From the NCBI GenBank assembly GCA_964636945.1, contig CAZWVH010000100.1, positions 1 to 6,645 on the forward strand: a DNA stretch of 6,645 bases, written 5' to 3'. The DNA is from CAZADA01 sp964636945 (GTDB taxonomy: Bacteria > Pseudomonadota > Alphaproteobacteria > Caulobacterales > Maricaulaceae). A program made the position numbers and the translations under genes. Below the pieces are notes generated by a model. That model ran no database searches. It saw nothing but the letters and a program-made list of their open reading frames with translations, and had not been told where the DNA came from. Below are positions 1 through 6,496 of this stretch, piece by piece (position 1 is the stretch's first letter; each line of letters begins with the position of its first letter).

Positions 1-318
1 CGAGACAACCTGGGCAGACTTGAACTTCACCAAGGACCGATCGAAACTCTAGCGGCAGAAGGCGTAAGGGCAGACGGGTTCAATTTGTCCGATATATTCG
101 AATACATGGGGCCCCAGACGCATCATAACGTCTATACTTCGATTTTGCAGGCCAGCGCTCCGCGCGCCCGCCTTGTCTATTGGAACATGATGGCGGCGCG
201 AGAAGCGCCAATCGGGTTACAATCGCACATTCGTAGAGACCATGACACTGAAGCCAATTTGAAACCGGCGGACAAAGCGTTTTTCTACCGCGCCTTGGTG
301 ATTGAGGAGGCGCTATGA
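1..318 (+). CDS. DUF3419/BtaA-like SAM:3-amino-3-carboxypropyl transferase, C-terminal end (5' partial)
   Basis: The reading frame is open from the first base, so this is the last 105 codons of a gene that begins upstream; internal TTG or ATG codons are not its start. Recognisable C-terminal motifs of the DUF3419/BtaA group are GFNLSDIFEYM (residues 26-36 of the visible part), ARLVYWNMM (about 56-64) and KAFFYRALVIEEA near the end. BtaA of Rhodobacter moves the 3-amino-3-carboxypropyl group of S-adenosylmethionine onto diacylglycerol, the first step of betaine lipid (DGTS) synthesis. Family members are about 400 residues, so roughly a quarter is seen here, and the SAM-binding core lies outside the window. 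The stop overlaps the next start as ATGA, so the two are probably co-translated. The family assignment is fairly firm. The acceptor substrate is unknown, and many DUF3419 proteins are not proven BtaA enzymes. Confidence 0.72.
   Translation, partial: RDNLGRLELHQGPIETLAAEGVRADGFNLSDIFEYMGPQTHHNVYTSILQASAPRARLVYWNMMAAREAPIGLQSHIRRDHDTEANLKPADKAFFYRALVIEEAL
305..310 (+). promoter_or_regulatory. Shine-Dalgarno site for the membrane kinase-like gene
   Basis: A perfect AGGAGG lies inside the last codons of the upstream gene, four bases before the ATG at 315. It fixes that start and fits translational coupling across the ATGA overlap. Confidence 0.7.
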
Positions 319-1691
319 GCGTCGTCCAAACTGTCGCCACGTTGCTCGATAACGTGACGAACCAAGTAACCGCCCTGAGCATGGCTAAAATTGGGGCGTC
401 AGTGGTGCTGTTGATGGTGGTGCTGGCCGCCTCGACCTTGATTGCGAAACGTGGCTGGGTGACCCCCGAACAGTCTCGCAAAATTATTCATGTGGCGCTC
501 GGTGGGTATAGTCTCACTTTTCCCTGGATTTTTACCCATGTCTGGGAAGTCCTGGCCACCGTTACATTGGCGCTGGGCGTGTTCACATTGGCGCGCGGCG
601 TGTTCCGATCGCGCTTAGGCGAGGGACTGCACAGCGTGGAGCGCCAATCCTACGGCGAAGTCCTGTTTGCAGTATCCGTCGCCCTCCTATTTTCGCTCCA
701 GGAAGGTCACTACATCACCGTGTCTCAGCATGGCAGCACGCCATGGGGCCCGCTCCTTTACGTGTTGCCGCTTGCCATGTTGACGGTATGCGACGCCGCT
801 AGCGCTTTAGTTGGCGCTGAATATGGGCGCAAGACATTCACGGTCGAAACAGGCCGCAAAAGCTGGGAAGGCGTCATCGTCTTCGTGCTCACCGGCTGGT
901 TGGTTTCGATGATTGCCTATCTGGTGTTCACTGATGTGGGTCGCAGCGAAGTAATTTTGGTCTCGTTTATTGCGGCGGCGTTCGGCACGCTACTTGAAGC
1001 CGCGAGCTGGCGCGGAATGGATAATTTATTTATCCCGCTCGGTCTTTACATTGTTCTCGCAAAGTTTAGCTATTTTGGCGTTGCCAGCCTGGCTGTTGTC
1101 TCTCTGTTATTTCTTTTTGCTTTATTATTGATGATGGAGTTGACACGCAGAAATAATGAATACAGACATTCTATCGCTGCGCTAATGATTTTATTTTTCA
1201 TTATTGGTACATTTTCCGGGCTTTGGAGTTTATTGATGCCCGCATGTGCAGTCTTAGCTTATGTGATTGGGGCCCGGCTCTACAAACCTGAACTCAGCCA
1301 GTTTGATCCGTTAAGCTTGGTTATGGTGATCGTTGCGATTGCTTTGTCGTTTTTCGTGATCAGCCATATGTTCCAGACCGACACCATATACTCGTTCAAT
1401 GTGGCTTTCGGCGCTTTAGCAGCGGGCGTATTTGTTCGACTAGGGGCCGATCGCAAGTTGAGCGCTATCGCTATCGTGTTGGTGATGTTGGCCATGTCCG
1501 TGCGAATTGTGGTGATGGAGAATGCATCCCGAGAGGCTATTCTCTTTTTCATTGTTGGAAGCGGTGTGGTGATCGGCGTGGCCCTCTTGGCCAGACATTT
1601 GCGTGCTCAACAAATGGAACGGCCATGGGTGACTTTGGGCACGGTCAGTTTGCTCTTGTCGCTGATTTTACTGCCGATTTCGCCATGGTAG
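315..1691 (+). CDS. Polytopic membrane protein, dolichol/phytol kinase-like (CTP-dependent lipid alcohol kinase superfamily)
   Basis: This 458-residue protein is very hydrophobic, with roughly 14-16 predicted membrane segments. The N-terminal half carries the marks of the dolichol kinase/phytol kinase/CDP-diglyceride synthase superfamily: SRKIIHV (54-60), the acidic motif CDAASALVGAEYGRKTF (159-175, with D160 and G167), GRKSWEGV (180-187), and EAASWRGMDNLFIPL (228-242), which matches the E...DNL.VPL signature of phytol and dolichol kinases. Such enzymes phosphorylate an isoprenoid or other lipid alcohol at the membrane using CTP. About 190 residues after position 265 form a further hydrophobic domain that I cannot assign; a charged linker (TRRNNEYRH, 277-285) separates the halves. 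The start is supported by AGGAGG and by the ATGA overlap with the DUF3419 gene, and the end overlaps the acyltransferase gene. The superfamily is likely. The substrate, and even kinase versus cytidylyltransferase chemistry, is open. Confidence 0.72.
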   Translation: MSVVQTVATLLDNVTNQVTALSMAKIGASVVLLMVVLAASTLIAKRGWVTPEQSRKIIHVALGGYSLTFPWIFTHVWEVLATVTLALGVFTLARGVFRSRLGEGLHSVERQSYGEVLFAVSVALLFSLQEGHYITVSQHGSTPWGPLLYVLPLAMLTVCDAASALVGAEYGRKTFTVETGRKSWEGVIVFVLTGWLVSMIAYLVFTDVGRSEVILVSFIAAAFGTLLEAASWRGMDNLFIPLGLYIVLAKFSYFGVASLAVVSLLFLFALLLMMELTRRNNEYRHSIAALMILFFIIGTFSGLWSLLMPACAVLAYVIGARLYKPELSQFDPLSLVMVIVAIALSFFVISHMFQTDTIYSFNVAFGALAAGVFVRLGADRKLSAIAIVLVMLAMSVRIVVMENASREAILFFIVGSGVVIGVALLARHLRAQQMERPWVTLGTVSLLLSLILLPISPW

Positions 1692-2524
1692 CGCAGGCGT
1701 CCCAGCTTTTCGAAAACGACGGCGCACGGTTTAAGATCTGGCGTGAGGCGCCAAGATTGGACGGTTTGAGGACCGCCGCCATTGGCGCGTTTTCCTGCGA
1801 CACTGCGCTCACTGGTTCAATGGCGCTCAAGCAAGCGATCGACCTCTTGAGAAGTGAAGGTTTTGGAGCCGTGGTCGGGCCCATGAATGGCGATACTTGG
1901 TCAGACTATCGTTTTGTCATCGAAAGTGACGGCAGCCCCCCATTTTTCATGGAACCGCACAATCCCCCATTTTTTCCCAAAGCATTTGAGGAGGCAGGGT
2001 TCTCAATTGTGGCGCGATACGCCTCCGCGCGTCGGGCGGCGGATCAGCCCGTAAACGTGGACGCTGCTCACTTGAACTTTCGACCGTTGCGGCTCGATGA
2101 CTATCAAGACGAACTCCTTCGCCTCCACCGCCTTTCTTTAGAGTGTTTTGCGGGCAACGCCTTTTACGCGCCGATTTCCGCCAAGGCGTTTCTGACGAAG
2201 TATTTGCCGTTAAAGCCACACATTGATCCCGATCTGGTGCTTCTCGTAGATGGCCCACAAGGCGAACTCGACGCTTTTATCTTTGGGATTTGCGACTTTG
2301 CGGCCCAGAATCCCCACACAACGGTGATTGCCAAAACATGGGCCTCGCGCGTGCGGGGCAGCGGCATGCCTTTGATGAAGGCGTTGTATGAGCGGGCGCA
2401 ATCGCAGGGCGCTCAAACGGTGATCAATGCCCTGTTTTGGGAATCTGGAACGTCGTCAATGTTGAATGCGCGCGAAGGCGGCGAAATCTTCCGTCGTTAT
2501 GCGTTGTGGGGACGGCGGTTGTGA
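1685..2524 (+). CDS. GNAT-fold N-acyltransferase-like protein
   Basis: I chose the ATG at 1685, which overlaps the upstream stop as ATGGTAG and gives 279 residues. An in-frame ATG at 1625 would add 20 residues but would overlap the membrane gene by 67 bases. Neither start has a good Shine-Dalgarno site, so coupling is the better argument. Two halves can be seen. An N-terminal part has GFGAVVGPMNGDTWSDYRF (59-77) and FFMEPHNPPFFPKAFEEAGF (87-106), as in YghO-like acyltransferases. A C-terminal GNAT-like part has a cofactor-loop motif RVRGSGMPLMKAL (222-234) and a closing GEIFRRYALW (266-275). Members of this group use acyl-CoA or acyl-ACP, and relatives include the N-acyltransferases of bacterial ceramide synthesis. 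Its position just before an acyl-activating enzyme suggests that it receives the activated acyl group. The acceptor amine is not known. The fold call is moderately firm; the lipid role is inferred from context. Confidence 0.65.
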   Translation: MVAQASQLFENDGARFKIWREAPRLDGLRTAAIGAFSCDTALTGSMALKQAIDLLRSEGFGAVVGPMNGDTWSDYRFVIESDGSPPFFMEPHNPPFFPKAFEEAGFSIVARYASARRAADQPVNVDAAHLNFRPLRLDDYQDELLRLHRLSLECFAGNAFYAPISAKAFLTKYLPLKPHIDPDLVLLVDGPQGELDAFIFGICDFAAQNPHTTVIAKTWASRVRGSGMPLMKALYERAQSQGAQTVINALFWESGTSSMLNAREGGEIFRRYALWGRRL

Positions 2525-3954
2525 ACCTGTTTGGACTGTTCATGACCCAAGTGGAGGCGTGGTCAGACGCGCCAGCTTTGATTGGGCCAAACGGCAATAC
2601 GATCAGCTATGCCGACTTAGCCCGCAATTCCGCCGCACGCGCCAAGGACATGCATGAGCGCGGCGTTGGCGTTGGCGATGTTGTGCTGATCGCGCGCGGG
2701 GTTTCGCCGGCGCTCTATGAGACGCTGTTGGCGGTATTCCGCCTTGGGGCCACGGCTCTGTTTCCAGAGCCGGCCGCTGGGATTGCCGGCTTGCGACACG
2801 CAGTTCAGGCCACTCAGCCCAAGGTGATGGCGGCAGGAGCGCTTGGCCGCGCAATTCGCTTGGTTCACCCTTGGCTGAGGGAATTGCCGTTGGCGGGACA
2901 CCGTGTGGTTGACCACGGCGATGACGCGCCGGTGGCGCGCGTAGGCGAACACACGCCGGCCCTAATTACGTTCACCAGCGGGTCCACGGGCCGGCCCAAA
3001 GGAGTGATGCGCACCATCGGCTTTTTGATGCTGCAGCACCGCCTCATTGAGCATGTCCGCCAGACATCCCCCGGGGATGTGGATCTCATCTCGCTTCCCG
3101 TATTCGTATTGTCCAATTTGGCTGCGGGGGCCGCTACTGTTTTGCCCAACGGTCCAATTTCGCGTCCGGCGCGCTTGAGCGGACCAAAAATGCGCGACCA
3201 AATAGAGAGTCATAGTGTTCGGCGGATCATTGCCTCACCCATTGTCTGTGAGCGCCTTGCATCATTGGGACCAAACTCGCTGGATGCAGTGGAGGCGATA
3301 TTCACCGGCGGCGGCCCGGTGTTTCCCAATCTCTTGCGCCTACTGAGACAGGCGGCGCCAAACGCACGCATCTATGCCGCCTATGGCTCCACCGAAGCTG
3401 AACCCATCGCTCACATCGAGTACGATCAAATTAGTGAAGGCGACTGGTCGGCCATGGCGGAAGGGGCGGGACTGCTCGCTGGCGTCCCCATCTCCGAAGC
3501 CGAGGTGGAAATCGTTGACGATGAAGTCTGGGTGTCAGGTCCCCACGTCAATGAGGGATATCTTGATCCTGCCGATGACGCCGAGACCAAGGTCAGGCGC
3601 GGCGAGCAAATTTGGCACCGCACTGGCGATGCTGCGCGCATGGATGGTCAAGGCCGACTTTGGCTCTTGGGCCGGCATAGCGCGGGCGACAATGGTCGTT
3701 ATCCATTTGCATTTGAAGCTGCCGCGCACGCATGGCCGGGCGTGGAGCAGGCCGCCGCCTTGATCGACGGTCAGCGCACGCGTCTCGTGGTGGCGGGCGC
3801 CAAGTTCAGTTTGGCGGAAATACGGGCGCGCGCGGCCGCCTTGGGCGATGTGGACATCGTGCCCATGGCGCGTATCCCCATGGACGCGCGCCACAACTCA
3901 AAAGTGAACTATGCGCTTTTAAGCAAGCGCCTCTCCCGCTTGGCCTCGGACTAA
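2521..3954 (+). CDS. Adenylate-forming enzyme (AMP-binding acyl ligase, OleC-like)
   Basis: With the GTG start at 2521 the protein has 477 residues. This start overlaps the upstream stop as GTGA, has GGGGA eight bases before it, and begins with a helix (NLFGLFMTQVEAWSDAPAL) typical of the family. ATG 2542 would lose that helix, and the open frame back to 2437 runs inside the acyltransferase gene. ANL-superfamily motifs are in order: the P-loop TFTSGSTGRPKGV (150-162), AAYGSTEAEPIA (286-297, with the aromatic and TE pair), HRTGD (366-370), GR at 384-385, and the C-terminal catalytic lysine K461 in RIPMDARHNSKVNY (451-464). The enzyme should activate a carboxylic acid as its acyl-AMP and pass it to CoA, ACP or an internal nucleophile. 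The RHNSK ending, the YGSTEA motif and the LISLPVF segment recall OleC beta-lactone synthetases and related fatty-acid ligases. The usual hinge and C-terminal domain residues after GR are divergent. It is the last gene of the block. The superfamily is certain; the substrate is unknown. Confidence 0.85.
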   Translation: MNLFGLFMTQVEAWSDAPALIGPNGNTISYADLARNSAARAKDMHERGVGVGDVVLIARGVSPALYETLLAVFRLGATALFPEPAAGIAGLRHAVQATQPKVMAAGALGRAIRLVHPWLRELPLAGHRVVDHGDDAPVARVGEHTPALITFTSGSTGRPKGVMRTIGFLMLQHRLIEHVRQTSPGDVDLISLPVFVLSNLAAGAATVLPNGPISRPARLSGPKMRDQIESHSVRRIIASPIVCERLASLGPNSLDAVEAIFTGGGPVFPNLLRLLRQAAPNARIYAAYGSTEAEPIAHIEYDQISEGDWSAMAEGAGLLAGVPISEAEVEIVDDEVWVSGPHVNEGYLDPADDAETKVRRGEQIWHRTGDAARMDGQGRLWLLGRHSAGDNGRYPFAFEAAAHAWPGVEQAAALIDGQRTRLVVAGAKFSLAEIRARAAALGDVDIVPMARIPMDARHNSKVNYALLSKRLSRLASD

Positions 3955-3979
3955 AAAGTCAATGGCGCAAGAGCCAATG
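3953..3979 (-). terminator. Possible Rho-independent terminator of the peptidase gene
   Basis: Read on the minus strand, just beyond the peptidase stop, CATTGGC (3979-3973) and GCCATTG (3966-3960) form a seven-pair arm with one A-A type mismatch and a six-base loop. AC and then five T (3957-3953) follow. The U-tract lies on the stop codon of the convergent AMP-binding gene. The stem is short, so termination may be weak. No plus-strand U-tract was seen after the same hairpin. Confidence 0.4.
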
Positions 3980-3993
3980 CACGGTGCTTACGG

Positions 3994-6183
3994 TCAATCC
4001 GACTCAGCGTGATTGATCGGCTCGACGTCCTGCAAATCAAAAATCTTCAGGGCAAATGCATAAAGATCAGTGGTTTCGCGCAGGCGCTCAAACCGCGCGG
4101 CCGACCCGCCATGACCGGCCTCCATATTCATCTTGAGAATGAACGGCCCGCCCTTGGCTTCGTCGCGCAAGCGAGCAATCCATTTTTGTGGCTCCCAATA
4201 GGTCACGCGATAGTCGGTGAGCCCACCGGTGGCGAGAATGGGCGGGTAGGTCTCATCAGCCTTGATGTTTTCATAGGGCGAGTAAGCCTTGATCCAATCA
4301 TATCCCTCTTGGGTGCGTATGGGATCTCCCCATTCGGGCCATTCAGGCGGAGTGAGCGGCAAGCTTTCGTCGGAAATCGTATTGAGTACGTCCACAAAGG
4401 GTACGCCGGCCACCACGCCGCCAAACAATTCGGGGCGCAGATTAACTGTGGCGCCCACCAGCAGGCCACCCGCCGAACGGCCGTCGATGACAATCCGGCC
4501 TTGGCTGGTCCAGCCGCCGGCAATCAGAGCGTCGGCCGCGGCCGCGAAATCGCTAAAAGTGTTCTGTTTCTTGTCTAGCTTGCCGTCATAATACCACTGC
4601 CGCCCTCGGGCTGCGCCACCGCGAACATGGGCAATGGCGTAGACCACGCCGCGATCGACCAGAGAAAGCCGGGTGGTGGAAAAGCTTGCCGGGATGGTTG
4701 CGCCATAACTGCCATAGCCATAGAGCAAGAGTGGCGCGCTGCCATCTTTTGGCGTCGACTTCAGGCGCAATATTGTGACGGGAACTTGGGCGCCATCCTC
4801 GGCGGGCGCGTTGATCCGCTCAACCACATAGAGATCGGGATTGTGGCCGGAAGGGACCTCCTGTGTCTTCAGCAATGTGCGCTCGCGGCTGCGCATATTG
4901 TAGTCATAGGTCTGTTCTGGTTGTGATGGAGACTCATAAGTGAAGCGGATGGTGTCCGTGGCAAATTCGTACCCCGTGGACAGGCCCAGGCTGTAAGCCG
5001 CTTCATCAAATTCGATCACATGGCCATTGCCTTCATAGTCGCTGATCACGATGCGCGGCAGGGCGTCACGGCGCTCAAGGCGCACGAGAAAATCCTCAGT
5101 GGCAGCAAAACTGGAGATGTAGGTTCCTGCTTCATGCGCGAGCCAATCGGACCAGTTTTCACGACCTGGCGAGGCTGATGGCGTGCGCACAATCTTATAG
5201 TCCACGGCGTCATCGGCGTTGGTGAGGATGTAGAAATAGCCGTCACGATACTCCACCTCATAGGTCTCGTCTTCGCGGCGCGGAGCGATCAGCTTTGGCT
5301 CAGATGTTGGTTCGTTTGCCGGCAAGAACCAGGTTTCAGAGGACACCTGATTGCCCGATGAAACAAAGATGAACTCGCCATTCTGAGACTTGCCAACGCC
5401 GACAAAAAAGCCGTCATCGGCCTCTTCATAAACGACCCGGTCTTGGGCTGCCTCTTGGCCCACAACGTGATGTTTCACCCGCTTTGGCCGAGCGTTTTCA
5501 TCGCGTTCCACGTAAAAGAAACTTTGTGAATCGGCGGCCCAAACGGCATAGCCTGACGACATTTTGACCGCAGAATCGAGAACCGCGCCTGTCTCGATGT
5601 CCCGGACCTCAATGGCATAATTTTCCGAACCCAAACGGTCCGTCGCCACCGCAATCTTGAGGTGATCAGGGCTGTGGCGCACGCGGCCGATGCTAAAGAA
5701 TTCCGATTCGCCGCGCTCGGCGTCCCCGTCAAAAAGGACCGTCTCATCACCGCCCTCGCGTGGCGTACGCGCGAAGATGGGATAGTCCCCGCCCTCACGG
5801 AAACGGGTAAAATACGCAAAGGGACCGTCCGGCGAGGGAATAGAGCTGTCATCTTCCTTGATCCGCGCCCGCATCTCTTGAAACAGCCTCTCGCGCAGGT
5901 CGGCCAGGTCGCCGGTCATGGCCTCATAATAGGCGTTTTCTGCTTCGAGAGCCGCGCGAATGTCGGGGTCGAGCACGGATGGATCGCGCAGCACCTCTTG
6001 CCAATTGGGGTCCTTCATCCACTGATAGTTATCGATACGCTCATCGCCGTGTTGCTCGATGGTCACGGGGCGTTTTTCTGGGGTTGGCGGTTCTATCTGC
6101 GCGAAAACGGGTGTTGTAATGGCGGTGACGCCAGTCAGTGCAGACATGAATATGACCCAATTGGTTAGGCGATTGCGGAACAT
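3994..6183 (-). CDS. Exported S9A serine peptidase, oligopeptidase B-like
   Basis: This 729-residue protein begins with a signal peptide: basic MFRNR, a hydrophobic stretch 9-24, and a VFA-Q cleavage site after A28. It should therefore act in the periplasm. Residues about 30-440 form the N-terminal segment and beta-propeller of S9A peptidases; LLLYGYGSYG (485-494) opens the alpha/beta-hydrolase domain. The triad is complete: S570 in DGRSAGG, D657 in GGLTDYRVTYWEP, H691 in EAGHGG. VPFVDVLNTISDESLPLTPP precedes EWPEWGDP. By alignment from memory to E. coli PtrB, E614 matches the S1 residue Glu576, while P616 replaces Glu578. The enzyme should cut short peptides, probably after Lys or Arg. The start is supported by AGGGGA seven bases upstream. 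It is a single gene, convergent with the lipid block and with no visible functional link to it. A general S9 family name is safe; strict trypsin-like specificity is less sure. Confidence 0.93.
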   Translation of the reverse strand: MFRNRLTNWVIFMSALTGVTAITTPVFAQIEPPTPEKRPVTIEQHGDERIDNYQWMKDPNWQEVLRDPSVLDPDIRAALEAENAYYEAMTGDLADLRERLFQEMRARIKEDDSSIPSPDGPFAYFTRFREGGDYPIFARTPREGGDETVLFDGDAERGESEFFSIGRVRHSPDHLKIAVATDRLGSENYAIEVRDIETGAVLDSAVKMSSGYAVWAADSQSFFYVERDENARPKRVKHHVVGQEAAQDRVVYEEADDGFFVGVGKSQNGEFIFVSSGNQVSSETWFLPANEPTSEPKLIAPRREDETYEVEYRDGYFYILTNADDAVDYKIVRTPSASPGRENWSDWLAHEAGTYISSFAATEDFLVRLERRDALPRIVISDYEGNGHVIEFDEAAYSLGLSTGYEFATDTIRFTYESPSQPEQTYDYNMRSRERTLLKTQEVPSGHNPDLYVVERINAPAEDGAQVPVTILRLKSTPKDGSAPLLLYGYGSYGATIPASFSTTRLSLVDRGVVYAIAHVRGGAARGRQWYYDGKLDKKQNTFSDFAAAADALIAGGWTSQGRIVIDGRSAGGLLVGATVNLRPELFGGVVAGVPFVDVLNTISDESLPLTPPEWPEWGDPIRTQEGYDWIKAYSPYENIKADETYPPILATGGLTDYRVTYWEPQKWIARLRDEAKGGPFILKMNMEAGHGGSAARFERLRETTDLYAFALKIFDLQDVEPINHAESD

Positions 6184-6190
6184 GCGGACG

Positions 6191-6196
6191 TCCCCT
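6191..6196 (-). promoter_or_regulatory. Shine-Dalgarno site of the S9 peptidase gene
   Basis: On the minus strand AAAGGGGA precedes the ATG (6183-6181) with seven bases between AGGGGA and the start. This supports the start that includes the full signal peptide. Confidence 0.65.
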
Positions 6197-6217
6197 TTGA
6201 GCTGCGATCTTCACTAA

Positions 6218-6247
6218 ATTATAGGATCGCGTAGGCGCCCCCAGCAA
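6218..6247 (-). promoter_or_regulatory. Sigma-70-type promoter of the S9 peptidase gene
   Basis: Minus strand: a perfect -10 hexamer TATAAT (6223-6218) with TTGCTG (6247-6242) as a weak -35 (three of six consensus bases), separated by 18 bases. Transcription would start near 6211 and leave a leader of about 28 bases before the ATG. It is the only promoter-like site in the 103-base gap between the peptidase and the transposase remnant. Confidence 0.55.
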
Positions 6248-6286
6248 GACGCTAATGCCAAAGTTCCACCAAAGAGCGATGAAAGT

Positions 6287-6496
6287 ATGGAATGGATGGT
6301 CGAACGCACTGTGAAGCAGTATGTCGGCCTGGACGTGTCGCTCAAGGAGATTTCCGTCTTCGTTGTGGATGAGATCGGCGTGGCTCGAACGCGTGGCTCA
6401 TCGCCGTGCGATCTGGAGGCCGTCGCCGCTTTCCTTGCCGAGAAGGATCTGGCGCCCGTTCGGCTCGTGCACGAGAGCGGTCAGTTTTCGATCTGA
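6287..6496 (+). pseudogene. IS110-family transposase, N-terminal fragment
   Basis: These 69 codons match the start of IS110-type DEDD transposases: TVKQYVGLDVSLKEISVFVV (residues 8-27) with the first catalytic Asp at D16, and VRLVHESGQFSI (58-69) with the second acidic residue E63. IS110 transposases have about 300-400 residues. In intact relatives, the text after ESGQ.SI continues with a WL segment and then further motifs including the later DD pair and the C-terminal serine domain. Here a TGA follows directly, and none of the three forward frames to the window end resumes recognisable IS110 sequence. The fragment is therefore a dead remnant and cannot transpose. IS110 elements lack clear terminal inverted repeats, and no outer boundary could be set. 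Confidence 0.8.

Noticed and set aside
80..481. 133-residue minus-strand open frame across the DUF3419/membrane gene junction
   Set aside because: It lies opposite two well-supported genes and has no recognisable motif or ribosome site.
1140..1145. TTGACA as a possible internal -35 element in the AT-rich part of the membrane gene
   Set aside because: No acceptable -10 hexamer is found 16-18 bases downstream, and the local AT richness is explained by hydrophobic codons.
3374..3763. 129-residue plus-strand open frame inside the AMP-binding gene
   Set aside because: It is a Pro/Arg/Lys-rich shift-frame shadow; the AMP-binding motifs YGSTEA and RTGD are in the other frame over the same bases.
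3979..3988. GCACGGTGC mini palindrome in the convergent gap
   Set aside because: It has only a one-base loop and no U-tract, so it cannot work as a hairpin terminator.
4009..4578. 189-residue plus-strand open frame opposite the peptidase
   Set aside because: It is antisense to the catalytic domain, whose triad residues are intact, and resembles no family.
5662..6168. 168-residue plus-strand open frame opposite the peptidase N-terminus
   Set aside because: It is antisense to the signal peptide and propeller region and shows no coding signature of its own.
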